The position numbers and the translations under genes are program-made. The notes under the pieces are model-generated. The model had not been told where the DNA came from. It searched no databases and saw nothing but the letters and a program-made list of their open reading frames with translations. Positions 10,471 through 19,925 of a stretch of DNA of 64,000 bases are shown piece after piece. Every line of letters begins with the position of its first letter. The stretch's first letter is position 1. Source of the stretch: Agrypnia vestita (Eukaryota; Arthropoda; Insecta; Trichoptera; Phryganeidae). The stretch lies in assembly GCA_016648135.1 (NCBI GenBank), contig JADDOH010005033.1:62001-126000 (forward strand). Reading direction: 5' to 3'.

Positions 10471-10488
10471 TTCTGGAACCTTCTAGAC
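10471..10488 (+). promoter_or_regulatory. Heat-shock element, three perfect units plus one
   Basis: TTC 10471, GAA 10476, TTC 10481, GAC 10486. This is the second-copy counterpart of the site at 10357. Confidence 0.6.
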
Positions 10489-10740
10489 TCGCCGACACAG
10501 TTGGAATTTTGAAACAATTTGATACATTTGCGGTCTTCCCATAACAAAACAACGTGCTAGAAAGCACATTTTCGGCACCCACTCCCACCCTCACTCAGCC
10601 ACCCCCACCAAACTCGCATATTTTGGACGTGACACCAAGGGACATCCACCACCATAACCACCGGTGGGTGGTTGTGGAGAAAACTTGACGAAAATTTTGC
10701 TGGATAGAGAAACACGGGTTTCTTTTTATTTATATATTGA

Positions 10741-12240
10741 TTTAGCAACGTGAAGATATTAACGTTAAATGTAAAAAAAATTTTACATTAACATAAAAAT
10801 ATAAAGGTATATCAAAAAAGTACACTCTTCGACGGCACTCAAAACTAAAACATTCTGTTACATTAAAAGTGCAATTTTTTTTTAAATCACACATATAACA
10901 ATATATCAAAAAAGCTAAGCCTTGATCGAAAGTTGAACCCTGAAAATCGTCAAATTTCATCTTCTTATGTTTCAAAGAGAGACATTTTTGAGCTATTTAT
11001 CTAAATATCTAAATTCCTTTTATTTTTATTTTCAAAAAACAACTTAAATTCGTCGAATAATCCGTGAATTTCATTATTATTCTTCATTGTTATTATCATT
11101 CTTTTTTATTATAAGTTATCAGTTACACCAGAATCCATCAGTCTATCAATTTATGGAAAAAAATATTTATGGGAAGACTTAGTCTCATAAACTGTAGCAA
11201 GTTGATTGAATTGAAGGAACGGATGAAAACAGATATGTGAAACATATAGGTACCACAAAATGTATGAAACGACTACAAAAGTGTCTGGCGCCATGGGCAT
11301 CGGAATTCGTAAAGTGGCTTGCGTCTAAATGAGTTGTGTTCCAACATCCGACGACGATCTAGTGATCGAAGATTTCGCTTCGAGAGAAGTGGGAATAGAT
11401 GATAATATAAATATAATGGCGCAGTGTTTATCGTCAGCCATATTCAAGTATTGCGAATAGATTTGCGTAAACGGTGAATTTAATTAAATAATTTACTTTA
11501 CATTTATGTGTTCATTTGTTATCTAAGTACAATGGTACCTCGGTAAATGTTATTTTTCCTTTACATTCCTTCTATTCCCACTCAATCCTAGATTTTTGGA
11601 CTTATACCAAACAGGACGTAAATCAAAAGAAGTTTTCCAAAAATAAATAAAAGGCAAATAATGAATCCGTTTCCATCGGAGAAAAACCTGATATTATTGG
11701 CATATAAAACATTGAATTTTGCACATTTCATAAAATAATTTAAATGCTCCTTGATATAAAACAAAGCAATAGGATGAAATAAATTAAAATTTAACAAACC
11801 TTAATAATCTCTTTTCTGCATCTTTTCTTTGCCTTCTCCGCGGATGTTTTGGAAATGTGTTTCGGACAACATGTATTACGATGTCACAACGTGTATTACA
11901 ATATTAATAAACCTAAATATAATTGAAACAGTTTCCTTACATTCCGTATCAACTGTGAAAATTACAAAACAAATTCATGACATTCATCAATTGATTACAA
12001 AACGAATTAACGATCGGTTGTTGGTGAAAGTGTACTAAACAGTTCATTCGTCCAGGAAAGAGAACTAACGAACAAAAATAGCATTTCGTTCATGAACGAC
12101 TCATTTCTACTGCGAGACAAATGAACGTAATATTTATGAGGAACTCCACATAAAACGGTTTTCCATAAAATGCAAGAAAATAAATATCTCGTACTTCGGG
12201 CACGGAGAAGAAATTAACCTGAACATTTTGTTTATCATTA
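10741..12240. other. AT-rich, unassigned
   Basis: No recognised gene. The stretch 11,170-11,470 is less A/T-rich and gives a short peptide with SDDDLVIEDFASREVG near 11,350, but stops interrupt it and no family was recognised. Confidence 0.4.
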
Positions 12241-12244
12241 AAAA

Positions 12245-12440
12245 TCTACAAAGACGGAGGGCGAGTGGTTGATCTTCAGTGAGATGGACAGAACAAGTTT
12301 GAGATGTGCTAAAGTCACACTGGTCATCGGTCTAAAGAAAGCACAGTATAAGCAGATTAAAAAAGACCGCGATGCTCAATGAGCTAAATGATTAAAAGAG
12401 ATAGAACCCAACATTTTTTGGATTATAATGTAAGCACGTA
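12245..12440 (+). pseudogene. Possible LINE ORF tail relic
   Basis: The plus frame gives SSVRWTEQV*DVLKSHWSSV, resembling the G-R-P-x-x-R-W-T-D-D-V...W...A-x-D-R tail of insect LINE ORFs, with stops and a frameshift (KKDRDAQ in another frame). The match is weak. Confidence 0.35.
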
Positions 12441-12514
12441 ATTAATCCAGGGAATTGGGAATAGTGCCAGGACTTTGAAGTTAGCTGTAGGTACCTAATT
12501 AACTAGAATTTATA

Positions 12515-12660
12515 TAGATAAATGAAGTCCTGTGGGTAAGTGACTGGCTTCTCATACCGGAGGATCCAGATTCTATTCCTGGTGAGGTTACATTACATCT
12601 ATGAGATTTTCTCAAGCCTAGATGTTTTTTGATGTGTTGTATTGAAGTGGTAAAATTTAA
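12515..12660 (+). mobile_element. SINE2, tRNA-headed, copy 2
   Basis: Same family as 9,686-9,828: GTGACTGGCTTCTCA head, GATTCTATTCC in place of the B box, then GGTGAGGTTACATT and TTTTCTCAAGCCTAGATGTT. The promoter boxes are more decayed. Confidence 0.65.
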
Positions 12661-12718
12661 AGTTAAATATAAAATATGTATCTCGCAATAATCCTGTAAG
12701 ATTAGTTAAATTTATGTA

Positions 12719-12960
12719 CTAGCCGTAGACCCGTGAAAAATCACGGAACAATAATGGTTCGTGTTTTGGCTAATCCACGGAGAGGCGGTGGTAGCAATGT
12801 CGTTAGGGTGCCTCGATTGCATTTGCGCGTTCGATGTTTGGACCCTACCGAGCCGTGTAATTTCGTTTCTATAGGCGTGTATTTGAAATTACGTACGTTA
12901 CAGTAAGGCAGACAAAAAGCCAGACAGACCGATAACGAAATTATTATGTTTGGTTATTTT
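12719..12960 (-). mobile_element. Second Helitron-like end with tRNA-like segment
   Basis: CTAG at 12,719-12,722 is followed by a CCGTG..CACGG hairpin at 12,731-12,746, the same mirrored 3'-end layout as at 10,232 but with unrelated sequence. The segment 12,780-12,860 (GGTGGTAGCAATGTCG ... GCGCGTTCGATGTTTGGACC) looks like tRNA A and B boxes. CAGACAAAAAGCCAGACAGA follows. The inner boundary is unknown. Confidence 0.4.
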
Positions 12961-15454
12961 TGTTAACATACCTATACGGATATAAAAATTTTAAAAGAAG
13001 ACGATAAAAATAAATAATAAATTCACAAAAAAGGAAAAAAACGTTGATTAACAGAAAATATGGAAATATAATATATACCAGAATAAAATCCTGAAAAAAT
13101 ATACAATACATATAAAAATAAAATAATTATAAACGAAAAATTGTAAATATGAAGTTTGCAGTATAAGCAATCCCAAATAATCACTACATTGCAAAATTTT
13201 GAGAAACTTAATGTAGGAAAAATAAAAATGTAGGCATTAATCGAAATTGCAATATTGACAATCAAGTTAAAAATGTAAAATAAAAATGCAAACAAAATTG
13301 CAGGAAGTCAAGGTCAAAAAACATTTTTAATGATTTTAATTAAAAATCTAAATATATATCGGACAGATAAGCATATTCATCACCATGCATGTGTATCTGT
13401 GAATTTATATATAATTTGCATTTAGAGGCTGGCAATGATAATATTTTTTTCCCTGGTAGACCCAGCAGGAATATTTAATTGTCCTGAATTTACTTAAAGA
13501 AATTAATGGGGTCAAAATTCTTCAGAAAATATAGCTTATTTCAATTTCTTCAGGTATATGTAGCTTACAATTAATAAATATTAAATATATATCCCCTTCT
13601 ACAGGTTATCATATTAAAATTTTGATTTTTCACTACATATCGTCAGACGAATATTGAATTTCTTTTTTTTTCTCAAAAATGCTCTCCATTAAAATATGTT
13701 TTTATTAAATTTAAGTTTGAACAAAGTTTTTCCATACTTACGTGAACAAAAGAGTTGAAAATATAATAATCGGTTAGGACCTGAATACAGCCATCGTTGG
13801 CCGAAAATGAGTGCAGTTAAAGTGTACGTGTACGTGTTGTGATGAACGCTTGAGAATAATCGCATTAGTAAACCCAGAATAGTCGACGTCGTACCATCTC
13901 AAGCACGATCTGATTTAATTTGAAGTACGTAATTCACGAGACTTGGAGGAGCTCAAGGAGATAAATTCTTGTTCGTTTTTGATTTCGTTCAAGAAACACT
14001 TGTGACAATAAATACAATTTGTTTCGGTTCGTTTGGCACCTATCTTGCGTCAAAATAAACACAGGTTTATCGAAGGTGAAAGGCAATAGAATAAATGAAA
14101 ATGTATTTATTTTTATTTATGATGCCTGAAACTTTCTGCAATTGTGGGTTACTGACATTTGAAATGTGTAAATTTTTAATACGTTTTTTTAATGTTTCAC
14201 TTTTCTGTTTGTCTCCAAATTTAATAACCTATCGATAACTTTTCGACCAGCTAGATCTAAATGGGTTATTTATTATCTTCGTTAAAAATAAATAAAAATG
14301 TAATAAAGCCCAGGTTAGTAAGTTTGTCGTTGCGCTATACCTGAGAACACCTACCACCAACCAAAGCACCTCTTGAAAAATATGAAATATCTGGAAAAAT
14401 ACAAACTTTTCCCCTGAAAAATCCTATCTGCTTCTGTCCATTTCCTCGGCACAACATAAATATTTTTTTCATTTATTTATTAATTATTCATAAAATATAA
14501 AAATAAGCATATAGGTACTTTATATAATAACAATACTCAAAAATGTATGCACCTCTAATCTAAAACTAAAATAACACGTATTATTATTATTATGTAAGCT
14601 TTTTTTTAAATAAGATATTTTTGGATCCTTTTTTATTTCCTTTAGCGTTTCATTGAAGATATTAAATACACTATAGACCTCTTTCCGTTTTCCTTTCGTT
14701 TAAGAACCACAACTGAATAAGTATGTGTAAGCTGTGTATATGAGGTATATCGTTTCGTTGTGTTGGTGATTATACCCGTAAACGCCAACACAATGGAAAA
14801 ATGTGCGTCATACGTGAGGGTTATTCATACTAATTCGATTGTCTTTCTTAAATGAAAATATGAAAACAGCATTTGGAAATTTCGACTTCATTCTGAATAC
14901 CAGTCTTATTGCAACTCTTTCTCCTGTGTAGTGGTAGTGCTCGTATTAATGCGCCTCTATTTATTTATTCAACTGATTTGTTTCCAGTAAGGATTTTGAA
15001 AATAAATTGCGTAACGTTGAACCACATCATCTTTTATAAAGTGATTTCGTTCAATATTGTAATAATCCGAGTGTTAAAATAAATAAATAGGTACCTTTCT
15101 TTTCTAAAAATTAATTTCGAGGCTTCATTTTGGAGTACTAGTAATTTTTTGAATCTCTTCATTACTAGCCAAAAATAAAATTCTGATGGAGTTGTTTATA
15201 TGAGGAACAATTTAAGAATTATATACATTGAAAACTATACAGAAATGAACGTAAACCCTTCTTTAGGCGACGGGATTGCAACACAGCGGAAATATGTCCC
15301 CCATCGTATATATTTGAGATTAACAAAGAATTCAGTTAAAGTATTTATTCTTGGATAGTTAAATCCCCTAGAAAACAGAATGTTTTTTTTAAATTCCTTA
15401 ATATTTTAATCCAAACCGAGCAAAAAAAAAAAAAGTTTGTAGTAAAACGGGACG
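12961..15454. other. AT-rich, nothing recognised
   Basis: No gene supported. The stretch 13,780-13,990 is less A/T-rich but has no convincing frame. Confidence 0.5.
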
Positions 15455-15670
15455 TATTACTTTTTAAGAGTGTTTAGTTTGACCTTTTCATTGACAGTTT
15501 TAAAATTAAGACGAGCGCGTAGTCGTACTAGTTTAAATTGTTGATACGCGCTACGCGTATTAACAATATAAACTAGTACGCGTAAACTAGTCTTACATAT
15601 TGAAACCAAACTATGTACCGAGAATTCTTCGTTATTCGTGTTTATATATTTTGGTGGTCTGTGGTTGTAT
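15455..15670 (+). repeat. Dispersed repeat D, copy 1, with internal hairpin
   Basis: The ends TTAAGAGTGTTTAGTTTGACC and ATATTTTGGTGGTCTGTG match both ends of the inverted copy at 38,725-38,833. A near-perfect hairpin lies inside at 15,525-15,579: arms of 26 bp with two mismatches around CTA, rich in ACGCG. The 38.7-kb copy lacks this insert. Confidence 0.6.
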
Positions 15671-16025
15671 ATTATTTTATATACTAATCAATCTTCTAAT
15701 CCTTAACAAAATATTTTATTACAATCTTAATGATAATAATATTTAGATAACTTATATAGCACCGTTTTCGCGAATACTCACCTCAAGAGCGCTATACACA
15801 GAAAAAAATTTATCTTACAAAATAACTTACCGCTAAAAAAGAAAAAAAATAATTTATTATTACTTATTTACTAGGTGGCATGCAAGAAATGGAATTAAAA
15901 TTGAATACTATAATAGTTAGGAGTGCCTGAAAGAATTAGGTGTTTTCGCGGAGTGAACAATAGGAGTGGAAAACACTAGCTAGTGTTGTGGTTAGATTCT
16001 ATAGGTTTTTATAGGATTATTGTTT
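15671..16025. other. AT-rich, nothing recognised
   Basis: No supported feature. Confidence 0.5.
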
Positions 16026-16340
16026 TTATAAATTAACTTTGTAAACACCACTTATTTATTGAAAAAAAATCAATATGTTTCGAAGCCAATGGCTTCTTCG
16101 TCAGGATAACAAAAATAAAAATTTTAAAATCGAAGTATAAATCAAAATATTAAAAAGTTATATATGGAAAATGATAAGGTACTTTAAATTATCATTTTCC
16201 ATATGTAACTTTTTAATATGTTGATCTATACTTCGATTTTAAAATTTTATTTTTATTATCCTGACGAAGAAGTCATTGGCTTCGAAACATGTTGAATTTT
16301 TTCAATAAATAAGTGGTGTATACAAAGTTAATTTATATAA
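16026..16340. repeat. 315-bp PLE-type palindrome with two hammerhead-like cores
   Basis: Arms 16,026-16,176 and 16,190-16,340 (151 bp each) are near-perfect inverted copies around a 13-nt centre. Each arm carries CTGACGA..GAAAC over exactly 28 nt (16,077-16,104 minus; 16,261-16,288 plus). Between the two boxes is a 6-bp stem closed by an ATT loop. In the left arm the stem is GAAGCC/GGCTTC; in the right it is GAAGTC/GGCTTC with a wobble. Related 28-nt motifs at 30,687, 39,920 and 56,262 share the ATT loop. The 56-kb one lies just 3' of PLE coding sequence, which links this family to Penelope-like elements. Confidence 0.75.
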
Positions 16341-16416
16341 ATTATAATTATGTCACCACAAAATGAATTTGCTATATTTGAAGGAGAAGTTTTATAGGAT
16401 TGTCTAAATAAATGCA

Positions 16417-17624
16417 TCATAAGTTGTTTTTGAACTGTGGTAAGCTGTCTGTTTGTCTCAGTTTATTAGGTAGTTTGTGCCATAACTTTGGTCCAGCCAC
16501 TGCTAAGCACGATCACCGAAATTAGTTTTGTGGACGCGATTTACTTCAGCTAACCTATTTGTATTAGATGTTGATGCTTCGCGAAGTATTAGTTGTCTAT
16601 TATTTGCGGAGAATGGAATGCAGAAGTCGGTTATGTATTGAGGGCCCATGTTGTGAATAGCCTTAAATATTGTAAGGCAAAGCTTATATTCAATCCTCTC
16701 TGGACATCTAAGCCAGTGAAGATTTTGAAGATGGTTTGAGATGTGCGAAAACTTTGAAACGCCGGTAATGAGTCTTGCGGCGGCATTAAATACAGAATGT
16801 AATTTGTTTATTTCCTGTTTCGGGAGATGAGCGTAAATACCATTACAGTAGTCTAAGCGAGAGATAACGTATGCATTTATTAGTGATTTCGTTGCTTCTT
16901 GGAATGCTTTTGCGAATAGATTTAATGCGGCGTAAATGATAAAAGGCAGAGCTGGTTGTGCTATTAATTTGTTTACTGAGAGACAAGCTTGAATCCAAGT
17001 AGACTCCAAGTAGTTTGACATTGGCTTTGGGAATTATATCAATATTTGAAATAGAGAGTGGGAGTTTTTCCAACAGGTGTTGACGTCTTCGGGTAGCTGT
17101 CCAAAGGAACTCAGTTTTGGTCGGGTTAAGTGTCAGTTTATTCGAGAACATCCAAAGGTTTACGTCATTTATGCACTGAATGATAGATTGTTTTAGTAAG
17201 TTTGTATCGTTTGGAGAACAAACGAGAACAACATAAAGTATAGTTGCCAGTCATCGGCATAACAGTGAGCTAGAAGTCCGTGTGCGGTAATGATATCAAA
17301 TAAATCTTTTGTGTACACTATGAAAAGTAAAGGACCTAGTAGTGATCCTTGTGGAACACCTGACTTCATACAAACCGGTGCTGATTCGATGTTATCAATA
17401 ACTACCGTTTGGAAACAGTTCGATAGACCGCATAGACCGTAAAATACTTCCATTCTTCTTAGCAAGAAGTCATGGTCAATTGTGTCAAAAGCGGCACTCA
17501 TGTCAAGAAGAGAGACGAGTACTAGTTTTCCCGTATCTATTGCGAGTATGATGTCAAATAAAATTTTAAGGAGTCCGGTTTCTGTAGAGTAATGTTTTCT
17601 GTAGGCTGATTGAAATTTACTAAA
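16417..17624 (-). pseudogene. CR1/L2-like non-LTR retrotransposon, RT to C-terminus
   Basis: Read leftward, the RT domain shows LVSLLDMSAAFDTIDHDFLL, SGVPQGSLLGPLLFIVYTKD and the active site HCYADD near 17,260, then KTEFLWTATRRRQHL, NVKLLGVYLDSSLSLS, SRLDYCNGIYAHLP and FSHISNHLQNLHWLRCPERI. After a frameshift near 16,500 it ends AVAGPKLWHKLPNKL...QFKNNL with TGA at 16,417. About 10 residues of the WF.SYLSGR region are deleted near 17,430, and other frameshifts occur. This is the 3' half of a retrotransposon ORF2; its 5' continuation lies beyond the mariner insertion at 17,627-18,930. Confidence 0.85.
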
Positions 17625-17626
17625 TA

Positions 17627-18930
17627 CATGGTCTGTTCAACAAGTATCGCGAATTTTGTGTTTTTTCAAAAATTATTTATATATTCATGAATAACTATGT
17701 TGTCCCCTTCAAAATAATCCCTATCAGATATTATATACTTGTGCCAACGTTTTTTCCAATTCTCGAAGCACTTCAAAAAATAATTTTTTGTAATCTTGTT
17801 GAGCTCCTTCTTCGATGCCGACTTTATCTCCTCAATCGTAGCGTAGCGTCGTCCTTTCACGGGCCTCTTCAGTTTCGGAAACAAGAAAAAGTCACAGGGG
17901 GCCAGATCTGGGGAATACGGTGGCTGCGGCTTTATAAGTGTGTTGTTTTTGGCCAAAAATTTGCGCACAAACAACGATGTGTGAGCAGGGGCGTTATCAT
18001 GGTGCAAAAGCTAATTTTTGTCTTCCCAAAAATCCGGGCGTTTCCGGCGGATTTCTTGGCGCAAATTATGCATAACTTGCAGGTAATATTTCTTATTGAC
18101 CGTTCTATCCTGTAGCAAGAATTTATGATACACCACGCCCCTAAAATCGAAGAAAACTGTAAGCAAAACCTTCACATTTGACCGAGTTTGGCACGCTTTT
18201 TCGGTCTTGGCTCGTGCGGCAGCTTCCATTGGAATGATTGAGCATTGGTTTCCACGTCATAATCATAAGCCCATGATTTGTCACCAGTTATGATCTTCTG
18301 GAGAAAATTTAGGTCATCGCAGGCAGAGTCTCAGAGTCATCGCAGGCAGCTCCTTAGCAATGTTAATGCGATGCTGTTTTTGGTCGAAATTGAGCAATTT
18401 TGGTACGCATTTCGCGGCAACCCGTCTCATGCCCAAATCATTGGTAAAAATCAAATAGGTCCTCAGCGACTTCTCTAATGGTGATTCAACGATTGGTTTA
18501 TACTATTTTCTTAATTTCATCAATGTTTTCGTCTGATGTTGACGTGCTCGGGTGTCCGACATGCTCTTCCTCGTTCACATCTTCTCGGCCCTCTGAGAAC
18601 ATTTTGTACCACCGATAAACGTTTCTTTGGTCCAAGATAGCTTCATCATATGCCACAGTCAATATTCGGGATGCGTCCGCGTACTTCATTTTGTTTTTCA
18701 CACAAAATTTTATACAAATTCTTTGATCTATTTGTTGGATTAGGCAAAAATCGAAGACGAGCCAAAACACGTGCAAGCAAAACAGCTGTCAAAAATTAAT
18801 TGAACAAAATGGCCGAACTTGTCGGCATAAGTGAGAAACCTGAGTACCAACATAACGCCATAAAAAAATCGAGAATCGAATATACGTAACCTGAAATTCA
18901 AAATTCGCCATACTTGTTGAACAGCCCTCG
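17627..18930 (-). mobile_element. Full-length mariner of a second family, nested in the retrotransposon
   Basis: The terminal inverted repeats share CTGTTCAACAAGTAT and CGAATTTTG (left from 17,627; right ending 18,930), and both ends are flanked by TA (17,625-17,626; 18,931-18,932). The length is 1,304 bp, normal for an intact mariner. Removing the element and one TA rejoins the retrotransposon frame between Leu and Phe in HNL|FSKFQSAYRKHYSTET, so the host element is older. Confidence 0.9.
17666..18725 (-). pseudogene. mariner transposase pseudogene, second family
   Basis: N-terminal part: ADASRILTVAYDEAILDQ, NVYRWYKMFSEGREDVN. The first catalytic Asp is in TGDKSWAYDYDVETNAQSFQ near 18,270 (the usual Glu after Asp is Lys here). 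The second is in LLHHDNAPAH and the third, 34 residues on, in SPDLAPCDFFLFPKLK. The C-terminus keeps RDYFEGDNI. Damage: a Trp to TAG change just before LLHHDN (about 18,011), a frameshift near 18,200, and a short duplication of GTCATCGCAGGCAG near 18,315-18,346. Proteins of this family are often mislabelled SETMAR in insect genomes. It is not the copy 1-3 family. Confidence 0.85.
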
Positions 18931-18932
18931 TA

Positions 18933-19380
18933 AATTGTGTGCGTCCATATATGCATTCAGCCGCGAAGACACAATTCTTTCAAGCAGTTTAGCGATAAGT
19001 GGTAAATTGATATAGGTATAGGTAGTAATTGAGGTCTTCTGCATCTAGCGAAGGTTTTTTTTAAAATTGGAGTCAGTCAAAGTTTACAAAGAAAAAGTGC
19101 TACTTCTTGTATGCAGGATTTGATCTTATTGGTGACTTGATTATTAACGGTGTATCTGGTATTATTTTATTACAAATATTCACACATTTAGATATTATTT
19201 AAGACTTTATTTGATAGGTATTCCCCATTGAAAAAATGGGATTAATCTTCTTTCTTACACAAATCTTATTCAACTTGTCGATTTTTGTTTGTGTTAATTT
19301 TGAGATGCTAAATGTGGTACATGCAATTTGATCATTTAGTTTTAGTTCAATTTATTAAAGTCGTCAAATAATTTTTTAGC
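18933..19380 (-). pseudogene. CR1/L2-like retrotransposon, segment upstream of RT
   Basis: The minus frames give TPILKK, SLDAEDLNYY (frameshifted), then LPLIAKLLERIVSSRLNAYM joining the 17,624 segment. Farther upstream, near 19,200-19,380, are weaker matches (LFDDFNKL, SISKLTQTKIDKLNKI). Several frameshifts and a probable deletion near 19,080 are present. No endonuclease domain was seen. Confidence 0.6.
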
Positions 19381-19624
19381 TAAGATATATAGGAAACAAA
19401 TTACGGAGAAACAAATTATCCCAGGAAGTAATCAATGTGAGTGAAATGTTCCTGTATCTGTGGTCCTACAGACTTTGGTTTTCTAATTATCCCTTCGAGA
19501 ATATGGTTTTACTACTTTATACTACCCTTGAAGATAGCATTGACTTACTGCATGTCCTTAAAATTAAAAATATTCCCATTATTTTAAAAAGAAAAGTTTT
19601 TTAAACATGCATCCTCCCTGTACA

Positions 19625-19925
19625 CTTATAGTCTGTTCATGCTTACTGCGAGGACTATACAAAAACTAGAATCAGAAATGAAAAAATCAAACGCTGGACT
19701 AAAGTTTTCGATGTGGTAGATCGTGTTGCCAAATTAAAATGGCAATAATCAGGTCATAATAGAAAGGGAATAGACAAAAAGGTACCGAGATTTCTGCGAT
19801 GGAGAACACTGGACATGAAAAGAAAAAAGGGCCGGCCTCAGAAAAGGCGGACCAACAATATTATAGCTATCGCGGGTAGTGGGTTGATTGATTACATCCA
19901 GCAATGGAAAGATATCTGAGAAAGA
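19625..19925 (+). pseudogene. LINE ORF tail relic
   Basis: The plus frame gives RNEKIKRWTKVFDVVDRVAKLKWQ, a stop, then SGHNRKG, LRWRTLDMKRKKGRPQKR and IAIAGSGLIDYIQQWKDI. This matches the insect LINE tail pattern (I..LKW.WAGH, GRPQ.RW..DI...AGSGW...A.DR..W). Confidence 0.65.

Larger units (their letters stand above)
10232..10740 (-). mobile_element. Helitron-like element end carrying HSE arrays
   Basis: Read on the minus strand, a CGCGTGCGAAGCCACGCG hairpin (10,243-10,260) is followed by GGGCCCAG and then CTAG at 10,232-10,235 with T beyond. This matches the Helitron 3' signature: a subterminal hairpin and CTRR, inserted between A and T. Inside is an imperfect tandem duplication (10,288-10,380 and 10,412-10,500) built from GAACnTTC words, then a C-rich part (10,585-10,680) with a self-complementary ACCACC/GGTGG centre. 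The 5' end was not located, and no Rep/helicase is present, so it is at most non-autonomous. Confidence 0.55.

Noticed and set aside
16026..16340. Calling an active hammerhead ribozyme
   Set aside because: The core boxes and stem II are visible, but the cleavage triplet and helices I and III could not be placed, so only hammerhead-like is claimed.
17666..18725. SETMAR-type host gene
   Set aside because: No SET domain; intact inverted ends and TA duplications show a plain mariner with a broken transposase.
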